Shown: in pieces, positions 43,908 to 52,764 of the stretch | How positions within the stretch are numbered: the stretch's first letter is position 1 | Layout of the letters: each line of letters starts with the position of its first letter | Source of the DNA: CBDFGQ01 sp965247295 | Lineage (GTDB): Bacteria; Chloroflexota; Dehalococcoidia; Lucifugimonadales; JAGWBF01 | DNA: 64,000 bases | Reading direction: 5' to 3' | Assembly (NCBI GenBank): GCA_965247295.1 | Contig: CBDFGQ010000008.1 | Location: forward strand, 186,001-250,000 | The notes under the pieces: generated by a model | What the model was told of the DNA's origin: nothing | Seen by the model: only the letters and a program-made list of their open reading frames with translations | The model's database searches: none | Translations under genes and position numbers: made by a program

Positions 43908-45266
43908 TCAAGACCTGGTAGGGCGCGGTGGAGGGGACGGCTTTTTCGCCAGCAGGAACAGGAACCCTCCCACGAAACAGAAGGCCCCCAGTAGGTTGAA
44001 TGGAAGTATGTAGCCGCCCTCGCCATGAGCGTCCCGGTAAACCCCAGTCAGCAGGGGGGCTATCAGCAGGAACACGTTCATCGGGAGCAATGAGAGGCCC
44101 ATTATGCTACCGAAAGCCTTGCGCCCGAAGTAGTCACCCCGGATGGCCACCACCAGGGGGTTGCGGCCGCCCATCCCGATTCCAAAGGCAACCGCGAACA
44201 GGACAGCCATGGGCACGGAGTGGGCCAGGGTGATGGCCAGCACTGAGCCTCCCTGAATGGTCGAAAACACAAAGATGGCCACGTTCTTTGGGAGGCGGTC
44301 TCCTACGTAACCACCCACTATCTGAAAGACCATCGACGTAGCGGTGTAAACGGTTAGTACCCAGGCCGCGGTCTGCAGAGAGAGACCCTGGTCGGTGAGC
44401 ATAAGGGCCAGGTGGCCCATCACGGTGACTATGAGCATGGACATCAGGCCGTGCCCAAGGGTGATACACCAGAATGCAGGCGTTCGTATGGCTTGGCTGG
44501 CGGTAAACTCTGCCTGCTGGACTTGGCCCGGCTCCAGTCGGACCGGACCCGTGTCCGCCGCGGGCCCTTCGGCCGTGGCGGGGTTGCCGTCGGGAATCAG
44601 GCCGTACTCCTCTGGGCGGTTGCGGATCAATCGTGTAACGGGGAAGGCTACCAGCAGGATGAAAGCACCCAGAATCGTGGCTGTCAGTGGCCAGCCCAGT
44701 CGGTCGGCTTCTGGGTCTACCGCCCAGGCTATGGCGGGCACCAGGAACAGGGCCCCGCCGCGGCTGCCCACGTTGGCCCAGCCTATCGCCGTTGAGCGGC
44801 GGCGCACAAACCAGTTGTTGAGCAGCGTCATGATGGGTAACCAGCCCCCCAGGCCCTGGCCCAGCGCCATTACGATGAAGGCCAGGTAGAACATCCACAG
44901 GTTCTCTACCCGGCCGAACAGCAGAAAGCCCATACCCAGTATGGACATGCCGATGAGCACCATGCGCCTCGTGCCCAGGCGGTCGGTGAGGTATCCCTCC
45001 ACCGGACCCATGATGCCACCCTCTATGCGTGTGAAGACGAAGGCGAAGGACAGCTGGGTACGGGACCAGCCGAACTGGCGCTCCAGGGCCACGCTCCATA
45101 TTCCCAGGGCATGGAACATCGGAACCGAGGTGATGGCCATGAGGAATCCGGCGATGCCTACCAACCACCACCCGTAGAATACGCCCCGTAACCTTTGTAG
45201 CGTTACGAGGCGTTGGCTTGACTTGGTTACCAACTGTCCCCCCTGGCGCCCCGGCACCTGGACCAT
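43908..45266 (-). CDS. MFS transporter (tandem copy 1)
   Basis: The 452-residue protein shares RLRGVFYGWWLVGIAGFLMA, FTRIEGGIMGPVEGYLTDRLG, IRNRPEEYGLIPDGN and AIRGDYFGRKAFGSIMGLS with the downstream copy. It has 12 predicted helices. The start may be the ATG at 45266 or a TTG at 45233 that matches the downstream copy's start. It probably exports or exchanges small organic acids, but this is inference from the family. Confidence 0.85.
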   Translation of the reverse strand: MVQVPGRQGGQLVTKSSQRLVTLQRLRGVFYGWWLVGIAGFLMAITSVPMFHALGIWSVALERQFGWSRTQLSFAFVFTRIEGGIMGPVEGYLTDRLGTRRMVLIGMSILGMGFLLFGRVENLWMFYLAFIVMALGQGLGGWLPIMTLLNNWFVRRRSTAIGWANVGSRGGALFLVPAIAWAVDPEADRLGWPLTATILGAFILLVAFPVTRLIRNRPEEYGLIPDGNPATAEGPAADTGPVRLEPGQVQQAEFTASQAIRTPAFWCITLGHGLMSMLIVTVMGHLALMLTDQGLSLQTAAWVLTVYTATSMVFQIVGGYVGDRLPKNVAIFVFSTIQGGSVLAITLAHSVPMAVLFAVAFGIGMGGRNPLVVAIRGDYFGRKAFGSIMGLSLLPMNVFLLIAPLLTGVYRDAHGEGGYILPFNLLGAFCFVGGFLFLLAKKPSPPPRPTRS

Positions 45267-45330
45267 GCCTGCGGACGGCGCCCGGCCGCGAACACCGATT
45301 CTAGCACATCGTCGCCTTGAGATGCTGGGC

Positions 45331-45936
45331 TCAGCGGCCCTCCCATCTGTCGTAGAATACTACCTCCTCCAGGGGTCGTCGGCCCGTAGGCCCGTACCCC
45401 ACGCCCTCGGCGGGATAGCCGATGGGGAGCAGAGCCGCCGTCTCCACGTCATCGGGAATCCCTAGCAGGCGCTTGATCTGGGCTTCCGAATGCTTCTGCC
45501 GGGTGGTAAGTACGCTGCCCAGTCCAAGTCCTCTGGCGGCCAGGAGGATGTTCTGGACGGCCGGGAATATGGACGCTCCCCTCGTCAGCTCGCTGGGGGA
45601 GCCATCTTTGCGGATGCAGGCGAGCAGAAGCACCGGCACATCCTCCAGGTGTTGCGCCAGGTGAGCCGCGGCGCCGTAGATGCGCCGCTGCCTCCGGGTC
45701 GTATCGGGGGTGACTGGAGGTCCTGCCGCACTGCGAAATAACTCCGCGATCCTGCGGCGGGTCTCCGGGTCTCGGATCACGATGAATGCCCAGTGCTGGC
45801 GGTTGCCGCCGCTTGGGGCCCTGATCGCCGCCTCCATTATCTTTTCGATAAGCTCATCAGGCACGGGGTCCGGCTTGAAATACCGTATGGCCCGCTGAGT
45901 ATGCATGGCCTCAAAAAGTCCTATCTCATCTGCCAT
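45331..45936 (-). CDS. Nitroreductase family FMN-dependent protein
   Basis: From the ATG at 45936 (AAGGAGGGG 5 bases upstream) the protein has about 201 residues. MHTQRAIRYFKPDPVPDELI, AAIRAPSGGNRQHWAFIVI and LPIGYPAEGVGYGPTGRRPLEEVV (in parts) are the classic nitroreductase sequences that bind FMN. It could reduce nitro compounds, quinones or F420-like substrates. It lies in the catabolic stretch and is divergent from the NHL gene. Confidence 0.9.
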   Translation of the reverse strand: MADEIGLFEAMHTQRAIRYFKPDPVPDELIEKIMEAAIRAPSGGNRQHWAFIVIRDPETRRRIAELFRSAAGPPVTPDTTRRQRRIYGAAAHLAQHLEDVPVLLLACIRKDGSPSELTRGASIFPAVQNILLAARGLGLGSVLTTRQKHSEAQIKRLLGIPDDVETAALLPIGYPAEGVGYGPTGRRPLEEVVFYDRWEGR

Positions 45937-46256
45937 GGCTGCCCCTCCTTCTACAGTTTGGCTGGGCGCTCTTACTCGCTCCATCGTCATCTCGGCAGAT
46001 GCCTGTCCACCGCCTATCACCCACGTAAGGGCATACCTGCCCGCACGTTCCCGCTGCGCCCAGCCGCCACGGAGTCATCATACCCCCACCGTATTGGGGC
46101 ATCAACCAGCCGGACGGCGCCCGCCTTGACGGGGTTAGCGGCGCCTTGTATATTGGCCTCCCGACGCATTGTGGGGATTCAGTGGTCCCGACAACCTCGT
46201 TGTCCGTTTGCAGGTATAACCGGGTGAGCGGTACGTTCGAAGGAGGTGGGTTGGAT
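45937..46256. other. Divergent intergenic region
   Basis: About 320 bases between the nitroreductase and NHL genes contain the plus-strand promoter at 46126-46154 and no supported gene. Confidence 0.5.
46126..46154 (+). promoter_or_regulatory. Sigma-70 promoter of the NHL-repeat gene
   Basis: TTGACG (46126-46131), a 17-base spacer and TATATT (46149-46154). The transcript would start near 46161, about 96 nt before the ATG at 46257. Confidence 0.6.
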
Positions 46257-47201
46257 ATGACGATAGCGCTGGGAACCGGTGCCATGACGTTTGAGCCCCT
46301 GGAAGGCTGGGGAAAGCTTCCCGAGGGCTGGACCTTCCTCGAGTGTCCGGGCGTGGCCGTGGACTCTCAGGACAACGTGTACGTCCTTACCCGAGGAGAG
46401 CATCCCATCATCGTCTTCGACCGGGAGGGCAATTTCCTAAGGTCCTTTGGCGAAGGCCTATTCAGCAACCGGACCCATGGGCTGTACATCGCCCACGACG
46501 ACTCGGTGCTGGCGGCCGATGACGGGCTCCACACCATCCAGAAGTATAGCTCCCAGGGCGAGAAGCTGATGGAGATCGGGCAGCGGGACCAGCCTGCCCC
46601 CAAATGGGGCGGCCAGCCCTTTAACCGTCCCACCTCGGCGGCGATCATGCCGAGCAACGGCGACGTCTACGTTTCCGACGGATACGGCAACTCCCGTGTC
46701 CACGTGTTTTCCGCCGCCGGCGAATACAAGTTCTCCTGGGGCAGCCCAGGCATCGACGCCGGCCAGTTCATCCGCCCCCACAACATCGCCATCGACGGCG
46801 AGGACAAGGTCTACGTGGTGGACCGGGAGGCCCACCGCATTCAGATTTTCGACGCCAAGGGCAAATTCATCACCATGTGGAACAACATCCACCGGCCCGA
46901 CGCCATGGTGCTCTGGCAGGACCACATATATATAGGAGAGCTCAACGGAATGGCCGGCGTTGATGACGCGCCTGGGCTCGGCCACCGCGTGAGTATCTAC
47001 GACCTTAAGGGGAACATGGTGTGCCGGTTTGGCAGCCCCGAAGAGGGAGAGGGCCCCGACCAGTTCATCGCGCCCCACGGCATCGCCGTGGACTCTAAGG
47101 GTGACCTGTACGTAAGTGAGGTTTCCTACACCATCAGGGGTTCCAAGATGGAGCCGCCCAGGGAGCTGAGGAGCCTGCGCAAGTTCGCCAGGAAGTGGTA
47201 G
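46257..47201 (+). CDS. NHL-repeat beta-propeller protein (amidating-lyase-like)
   Basis: From the ATG at 46257 (GGAGG about 12 bases upstream) the protein has about 314 residues made of repeated NHL blades: CPGVAVDSQDNVYVLTRGEHPIIVFDREGNFLRSFG, SAAIMPSNGDVYVSDGYGNSRVHVFS, PHNIAIDGEDKVYVVDREAHRIQIFD and PHGIAVDSKGDLYVSEVS (each given in part here). Six-bladed propellers of this kind include peptidyl-alpha-hydroxyglycine amidating lyase and vitellogenic-like proteins. No signal peptide is clear. The ligand is unknown. Confidence 0.85.
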   Translation: MTIALGTGAMTFEPLEGWGKLPEGWTFLECPGVAVDSQDNVYVLTRGEHPIIVFDREGNFLRSFGEGLFSNRTHGLYIAHDDSVLAADDGLHTIQKYSSQGEKLMEIGQRDQPAPKWGGQPFNRPTSAAIMPSNGDVYVSDGYGNSRVHVFSAAGEYKFSWGSPGIDAGQFIRPHNIAIDGEDKVYVVDREAHRIQIFDAKGKFITMWNNIHRPDAMVLWQDHIYIGELNGMAGVDDAPGLGHRVSIYDLKGNMVCRFGSPEEGEGPDQFIAPHGIAVDSKGDLYVSEVSYTIRGSKMEPPRELRSLRKFARKW

Positions 47202-47341
47202 ACCGCGTGACCGGGGGCGTCCGTTAGCGGGCGTACCTATAACCATAGCCGGCTCACGGTGTGCTATGGCTAGGTTAACATAACACCTTCCGGCCTTTTT
47301 TGCTAGGGTGATCTCACCTAGTGTTCAGTCTTACGGTAGAC

Positions 47342-47371
47342 TTGTCATTCTGAGCAAAGCGAAGCATCTGG
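47342..47371 (+). repeat. Interspersed-repeat-like fragment (CATTCTGAGC... type)
   Basis: TTGTCATTCTGAGCAAAGCG at 47342-47361, continuing with GAAGCATCTGG, resembles a short palindromic repeat common in intergenic DNA of many bacteria. Only one copy is present here, so the call is by recognition. Confidence 0.4.
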
Positions 47372-47435
47372 TGGTGGGGCGGATTCAGCGCGGATGCAAG
47401 GTGACCATAGATTATGGACTGACCACCAGGTTAGC

Positions 47436-48593
47436 CTACCGCATGGGCCGAAAAAAGGCCCTTATGTCCTCGACCAGCATCTCCGGCTCCTCCAGGGCGG
47501 CGAAGTGGCCCCCCCGAGGCATCACCGTCCACCGTTGCACGTTGTAGGAGCGCTCGGCCCACTCCCGCGGGGGATGGCTCAGCTCCTTGGGGAAAACGGC
47601 CACCCCGCAGGGGACCTGGATGCGCTGCCCCGGTTCGAACCGCCAGGGGTTGTGCTGTGACTCGTAGTACAGGCGGGTTGATGAGTTAATGGTCTGGGTC
47701 GCCCAGTAGATGGTCACATTGGTCAGCAGCTCGTCCTTGGTGTAGATCCGCTCCACCTCGCCGTCGCAGTCGCTCCAGGTGCGGAACTTCTCCACGATCC
47801 AGGCGGCCAGGCCCGCCGGAGAATCGTTCAGCCCGTAGGAGAGGGTCTGGGGCTTCGTTCCCTGGATGTGAGAGTATCCGCCCTCGGCCTCCCGCCAGGC
47901 CTCCCGCTCTTGTAGCAGCCCTTTCTCTGCCTCGGACAGCTCCCGGGCGCCCGGTCCAGTGTAGGGGAGTGCGGTGGAGCCGGCCACCGAGGTGACGTGA
48001 ATACCTATCAGGTGCTGGGGGTAGGAGTAGCCCAGGCGGGCCGTGACGCTGGCGCCCCAGTCTCCGCCCTGGGCACCGAACCGGCTGTAGCCCAGCCCTT
48101 CCGTCATGAGCTGCGCCCAAAGGTCCGCGATTCTGAGGATGTCCATACCCCGCTCCGTTGGCCGGTCCGAGTACCCGTATCCGGGCATGGATGGTACCAC
48201 CACGTGGAAAGAGTCGGCGGGGTCTCCTCCGTGGGAGCCGGGGTCGGTGAGCAGGGGAACGATCTTCAGTATCTCCCAGAAGGTGCTGGGCCAACCGTGG
48301 GTTATTATGAGGGGAAGGGGGTTGGGCCCCTTGCCGTCCTCGTGAATGAAGTGGATGCCCAGTCCATCTACCTCCGCGCGAAAGTGGGCGAAAGAGTTGA
48401 TGTAACGCTCCTGGGCGCGCCAGTCGAAGCCCGTGCGCCAGTACTCCACCAGCTCCTTTACGTAGGCCAGGCTCGAGCCGTAGTCCCACTGGGAGCCTGG
48501 GATCTCGTCGGGCCAGCGGGTGCTGGCCAGGCGCTGTCGCAGGTCCTCGAGGGTCGCTTCGGGAACATGCACCTCGAAAGGCTGTATGTCCAT
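47436..48593 (-). CDS. Epoxide hydrolase (EHN N-terminal domain, alpha/beta hydrolase)
   Basis: From the ATG at 48593 (GGGAGG 8 bases upstream) the protein has 385 residues. The EHN domain (about 1-105) includes IQPFEVHVPEATLEDLRQRL and RYINSFAHFRAEVDGLGIHF. The oxyanion motif HGWP is at 99-102, the nucleophile Asp178 in AQGGDWGAS, and the catalytic His in MPRGGHFAALEEPE near the C-terminus. It converts epoxides to diols in catabolism. It is divergent from the HMGCS-like gene. A longer in-frame reading to 48818 is rejected. Confidence 0.92.
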   Translation of the reverse strand: MDIQPFEVHVPEATLEDLRQRLASTRWPDEIPGSQWDYGSSLAYVKELVEYWRTGFDWRAQERYINSFAHFRAEVDGLGIHFIHEDGKGPNPLPLIITHGWPSTFWEILKIVPLLTDPGSHGGDPADSFHVVVPSMPGYGYSDRPTERGMDILRIADLWAQLMTEGLGYSRFGAQGGDWGASVTARLGYSYPQHLIGIHVTSVAGSTALPYTGPGARELSEAEKGLLQEREAWREAEGGYSHIQGTKPQTLSYGLNDSPAGLAAWIVEKFRTWSDCDGEVERIYTKDELLTNVTIYWATQTINSSTRLYYESQHNPWRFEPGQRIQVPCGVAVFPKELSHPPREWAERSYNVQRWTVMPRGGHFAALEEPEMLVEDIRAFFRPMR

Positions 48594-48788
48594 GGTGTGG
48601 GCCTCCCGCGAAAAGGTCTCCATCTGGGCTTCGAAGTAGTTTATCACGAGGTGTGGACCGAGAATAGGACCGCTGGCGCATCCGGCACTCCGCCATCTGG
48701 CGCCGGCCTGGCGTTCGAGAACCGGGCTCGTTGACACTCTGGAATGGTGGCTGTTAGGATTAGGCAGAAGCTGGCGGAGGTAGTGGGC

Positions 48789-50192
48789 ATGGTAGGCATC
48801 AAAGCCTTTGGGGTCCACGTTCCCAGATACCGACTGGGGAAGGAGACCGAGGGTTGGGGCTCGTCGGCTGAGAAGGCCGTCGCCAATTTCGACGAAGATA
48901 GCGTGACCATGGCGGTTGCCGCGGCGAGGGACTGCCTAGGCGGCACCGACCCCCAGGAAGTGGACGCCCTCCTCTTCGCCACTACGACCCCTCCCTACGT
49001 CGAGAAACAGTGCGCCTCCATTGTAGCAACGGCCCTTGACCTGCGCCGGGACATACTTACGGCCGACGTGACAGGCGTCCTGCGGGCCGGCACCACGGCT
49101 ACCAAGATGGCCATGGACACCATCAATGGAGGCTCGGCGCGACAGGTCCTGGTGGTGGCCTCGGATACCCGTATGGCAGGCCCCAGAGCAGACGCGGAGC
49201 GTAACCTGGGAGACGGCGCCGCCGCGCTCCTCCTGGCGCAGGACGGGGTGGTCTCGACCATCGAGGGCACCCATTCCATCTCCGAGAACATGCTGGACGT
49301 GTGGCGCTCCCAGGGAGACCAGTTTGTCCGCTCCTGGGAGGACCGTTTCACGACCGAGGAGGGGCTGGACCGGCTCCTTAGCGAGGCCGTGGGCGGCTTC
49401 ATGACCAAGTACGGCCTCTCCCCCAAAGATTTCGCCAGGGTCTGCCTCTACGCCCCCGACGCCCGCCGTCATTCGCAGCTGGGTCGGCGCATGGGGTTCT
49501 CCCAGGAGCAGCTCCAGGACCCCCTCTTTGGAAAGCTGGGGAACACGGGCGCGGCCTACCCGTTGATGCTCTTGGTTTCCGCCCTTGAGGAGTCCAAAGA
49601 GGGAGATTTGCTGCTGACCGCAAGCTACGGCGATGGCAGCGACGTCCTGTCCTTCCGAGTGACCTCGGACATCGAGGATGCGAAAGGCCAGCAGAGCGTA
49701 AAGGCGCAGATGGAGTCCAAGCTGATGCTGCCGAGCTACGAGACCTACGCCCGGTGGCGGGACGTTTGGACATCCGATGCCGCCAGGCGCCCTCCTCCGG
49801 CGGTGCCTTCGGTCACCGCCCTGTGGCGGGAAGGGGACCAGAATATCCGACTTTATGGCGACAAGTGCAACGCCTGCGGCTCCATACAGTACCCTCCTCA
49901 ACGGGTGTGCACCATGTGCCAGGCCAAGGATGATTCCCAGCCCCTCCGCCTCTCCGACCAGAAGGCGACCGTGTTCACCTACTCCATGGACTACCTGGCC
50001 GGCACCACGGATACACCGCTGGTGGTCACGGTGGTGAACTTCGATTGCGGCGGGCGGATGCTGTGCATGATGACGGACCGTGAGCTTGACGAGGTGCACA
50101 TAGGGATGCCCGTGGAGATGAGCTTCAGGAAGCTGAGGGTGGTAAACGGTATACACAACTACTTCTGGAAGTCTGTTCCTGTGAGGGGTTAA
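48789..50192 (+). CDS. HMG-CoA synthase-like protein fused to DUF35 zinc ribbon/OB fold, Cys replaced
   Basis: From the ATG at 48789 (GGAGG 8 bases upstream) the protein has 467 residues. The first about 330 residues form a thiolase-fold HMGCS/KAS III-like domain (GIKAFGVHVPRYRLG; VLVVASDTRMAGPRADAERNLGDGAAALLL in part). A zinc ribbon with four Cys (360, 363, 374, 377) and an OB fold follow, which is DUF35. At the catalytic Cys position the motif reads GVLRAGT (96-102), so Leu98 replaces Cys, and normal acyl transfer is unlikely. A thiolase gene follows by 63 bases, mirroring the archaeal thiolase-HMGCS-DUF35 complex. Confidence 0.85.
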   Translation: MVGIKAFGVHVPRYRLGKETEGWGSSAEKAVANFDEDSVTMAVAAARDCLGGTDPQEVDALLFATTTPPYVEKQCASIVATALDLRRDILTADVTGVLRAGTTATKMAMDTINGGSARQVLVVASDTRMAGPRADAERNLGDGAAALLLAQDGVVSTIEGTHSISENMLDVWRSQGDQFVRSWEDRFTTEEGLDRLLSEAVGGFMTKYGLSPKDFARVCLYAPDARRHSQLGRRMGFSQEQLQDPLFGKLGNTGAAYPLMLLVSALEESKEGDLLLTASYGDGSDVLSFRVTSDIEDAKGQQSVKAQMESKLMLPSYETYARWRDVWTSDAARRPPPAVPSVTALWREGDQNIRLYGDKCNACGSIQYPPQRVCTMCQAKDDSQPLRLSDQKATVFTYSMDYLAGTTDTPLVVTVVNFDCGGRMLCMMTDRELDEVHIGMPVEMSFRKLRVVNGIHNYFWKSVPVRG

Positions 50193-50254
50193 CTCACAGT
50201 GACACGAAGCACGGCAACCTTTTTACGTAATTGACATAACTTGGGAGGAGTGTA

Positions 50255-51427
50255 ATGCGGGGAATAAAGGATAGAGTCGCCATCGTCGGAATGGGCTGCA
50301 CCAAGTTCGGTGAGCGGTGGGACGCGGGCGCCGCCGACCTGATGATTGAGTCGGCCTACGAAGCCTACGAAGACGCGGGAATAGGTCCCAAGGACATACA
50401 GGCCGCCTGGCTGGGCACCGTCCAGACCTTCCGAACGGGCCAGCCCCTGGCCCAGGCACTCAAGCTGGACTACGTGCCCATTACCCGAGTGGAGAACGCC
50501 TGCGCGACGGCCACCGACGCCTTCCGGAACGCCAGCTACGCCGTGGCCGCCGGCATCTACGACATAGTGCTGGCGCTGGGCGTGGAAAAGCTGAAGGACT
50601 CAGGATTCTCAGGACTGGCGCTGTCCGAGGGAGTGGGTAGCGAGGTGGCCCCTCCTACGCCCCCACCGTCCCAGTTTGCCATGGCCGCCACCCGCTACTT
50701 CCACCACTACGACATACCCTACGACGAGGGTAAGAGGGTACTGGCCGAGATAGCCTCCAAAAACCACCATAATGGGACCCTGAACCCCAAGGCCCACTTC
50801 CAGCGTGAGGTGAGCGTGGAACAGGTCATGAACGCCCCCATGATCGCGTGGCCGCTGGGGCTGTACGACTGCTGCGGAGTCAGCGATGGGGCTGCGGCGG
50901 CCATTATTACCACCCCGGAGATCGCAAATAGCATGCGTCGGGACTACGTTCTGGTAAAGGGTCTCGGGCTGGCGGTGGGCTCCTTTGGCCTGCTGAGAGA
51001 CGATTGGGACTTCGTCCACTTCCCGGAGAACGTGAGGGCGGGCCAGGCGGCCTACCAGGAGGCTGAGATTACCGGTCCCCGGGAGGAGATCGACCTGGCC
51101 ATAGTCCACGACTGCTTTACCATCACGGAGCTTATAATAGCCGAGGACCTGGGCTTCAGTCCCAGGGGGAGAGCCAGGGAAGACGTGGAGGCCGGCAGCT
51201 TTACCCTAGAGGGAGACCTGCCCATAAACACCGACGGCGGGCTCAAGTGCTTCGGCCATCCCATCGGCGCCAGCGGCATCCGAATGATATACGAAGTGTA
51301 TAAGCAGCTCCAGGGCAAGGCCGGGGCCCGACAGCTTCAGAAGGCTGACCTGGGCCTCACCCACAACCTGGGCGGCCGCCCAGGCTCCTTCACCGCCTCA
51401 GTGGCCATCTTCGGCGCCGCGGAGTAG
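50255..51427 (+). CDS. Thiolase family protein (SCP-x type)
   Basis: The 390-residue protein has the active-site Cys83 in VENACATATDAF, a substrate-binding GHPIGASG (His) near the C-terminus, and LTHNLGGRPGSFTASVAIFG as the last motif, where the second Cys of degradative thiolases is Asn. It is of the SCP2/archaeal type, commonly paired with DUF35 proteins. It probably condenses or cleaves acyl-CoAs together with the upstream HMGCS-like/DUF35 fusion. GGGAGGAG precedes the ATG. Confidence 0.9.
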   Translation: MRGIKDRVAIVGMGCTKFGERWDAGAADLMIESAYEAYEDAGIGPKDIQAAWLGTVQTFRTGQPLAQALKLDYVPITRVENACATATDAFRNASYAVAAGIYDIVLALGVEKLKDSGFSGLALSEGVGSEVAPPTPPPSQFAMAATRYFHHYDIPYDEGKRVLAEIASKNHHNGTLNPKAHFQREVSVEQVMNAPMIAWPLGLYDCCGVSDGAAAAIITTPEIANSMRRDYVLVKGLGLAVGSFGLLRDDWDFVHFPENVRAGQAAYQEAEITGPREEIDLAIVHDCFTITELIIAEDLGFSPRGRAREDVEAGSFTLEGDLPINTDGGLKCFGHPIGASGIRMIYEVYKQLQGKAGARQLQKADLGLTHNLGGRPGSFTASVAIFGAAE

Positions 51428-51474
51428 GGCGCAGCCACCGAAGCGACCTCCTCGGAACCCGTAGCGGAACATTC

Positions 51475-52422
51475 CTAACTTGTATCCGGCGTCGGTTTGG
51501 GTAGTACGACCATCTTCAGGTATTTTATTGTCTGCCCGCTGGCCTGGTCCGCCGCCACTCTTAACTGAAGCTTGAACGACGTGCGTTCTTGCACCGCCGG
51601 TGGCCTCACGCAAAAGGAGTAGACAGAGGCATCCCCTGGTCCCGTATCGCGGGGGTCGTCGCGTGGCTCGAAATCGATTTGGTTCTTTTGCTGCCTGAGG
51701 GTATACCGACGCAAGTATTCAGGTCCCCGACCCAGGTCTGGATTGAATTGTTTGATTTGCTCGCCGTTGGCTTTGTACAAGTTGTAATAGTCGTCATCTC
51801 TACTGATCACATAGGTTCCTCCCCAGTCTTCGTTGGGGAGCTCACACGCTAGCGTGAAACGGGAGTAATATATAGTGCCGACGTTGGTGATGCGAAGGTG
51901 GACCCACTGCCAATACCCTCCAGTGAGCTCGAGTTCGGGGCGGTAGACTTCCAGATAAGCCTCTCTCATGTCTGAGCCGTCTTTGTGCTTCAGGTAACAA
52001 AAATGAAGCCGAGGCCGAAGCATTCGTGGCAGTTGGAATAGCAGAAAGACATCGACGGCTACCCCGCCCACGATACTGGACGTAATCAACTGCACGATGT
52101 CAACATTGTCCTGTAGAGTCAGACCCCATTCGGACCTGAGCCCCAAGCCGAACCACAGTGCTAGCGGCGCCCCTACGGGCACTAACGCCAAAGCAGCAAG
52201 CACACTGGGCGGGTGATAGTAAGTCCACAGTTTGAGTCCCATCGAAACTGCACCGGCCCGGGGGTCTTTCCCCATGCCAAACAGCCTTGTCGTGGCCAAA
52301 GTTGAGTACAGCCACAAGCGGAGTTGGGTAGGATAGAAGCAAAATGGTGTTAGGCAGAGTAAGGCGAGAACCAACGCAATGGGGAACCAGTAACCGTCAC
52401 GGACGATGGTACGAATACCCAT
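51475..52422 (-). CDS. Membrane protein of unknown function
   Basis: The 315-residue protein has hydrophobic segments at about 13-32, 72-93 and 112-133 and a soluble C-terminal half rich in beta-strand (REAYLEVYRPELELTGGYW; LRITNVGTIYYSRFTLACEL). The C-terminal part could be a beta-sandwich like domains found next to membrane anchors. I do not recognise the family. The codon use and lower GC of the coding strand differ a little from neighbouring genes, which may indicate transfer. The ribosome-binding site is weak. Confidence 0.6.
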   Translation of the reverse strand: MGIRTIVRDGYWFPIALVLALLCLTPFCFYPTQLRLWLYSTLATTRLFGMGKDPRAGAVSMGLKLWTYYHPPSVLAALALVPVGAPLALWFGLGLRSEWGLTLQDNVDIVQLITSSIVGGVAVDVFLLFQLPRMLRPRLHFCYLKHKDGSDMREAYLEVYRPELELTGGYWQWVHLRITNVGTIYYSRFTLACELPNEDWGGTYVISRDDDYYNLYKANGEQIKQFNPDLGRGPEYLRRYTLRQQKNQIDFEPRDDPRDTGPGDASVYSFCVRPPAVQERTSFKLQLRVAADQASGQTIKYLKMVVLPKPTPDTS

Positions 52423-52764
52423 CTAATAGGTCCCGTTTCTTATGTCAAGCATTTTTGCGGCAGTCATTCACATAACATGTATTGTGCGAACCAATATCAG
52501 GCGGGACCTACAAGGGGCCTTTAGCGGGAAACATCTTCGTGCGGGAGAAACACCCTCCATGCCTTCGACGGGCTCAGGGCAGGCCTAACATTCCCACATC
52601 GAGCGGGAATGGGTGCATGGAATCCCCTCTACCCTGGTTGGAGAGGAACGAGAGCCTTTCCCCAGCTTGGCGAAGGATGAGGGTGGCATCACCGCCATCC
52701 GGACCTTTCGGCTGAGCTGACCACGAAGGCTGACCCAGTCGAGGGGTAGGCCTGCGTCGTCGCC
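52423..52764. other. Intergenic region with a folded repeat element
   Basis: No gene is supported. The stretch 52556-52621 has nested inverted repeats (outer TCCATGC/GCATGGA, inner CATTCCC/GGGAATG) and contains CCTTCGACGGGCTCAGGGC, a sequence typical of palindromic intergenic repeats. Confidence 0.45.
52556..52621. repeat. Palindromic repeat unit with cloverleaf-like pairing
   Basis: Outer arms TCCATGC (52556-52562) and GCATGGA (52615-52621) enclose CATTCCC (52589-52595) paired with GGGAATG (52605-52611). CCTTCGACGGGCTCAGGGC at 52562-52580 resembles widely scattered bacterial intergenic repeats. Confidence 0.5.

Noticed and set aside
46458..47246. Minus-strand open frame of about 262 residues over the NHL gene
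   Set aside because: Its repeats are the reverse of the NHL blades and it has no independent support.
48936..50156. Minus-strand open frame of about 406 residues across the HMGCS-like gene
   Set aside because: Antisense shadow of a gene with strong family motifs; it has no domain and no ribosome-binding site.
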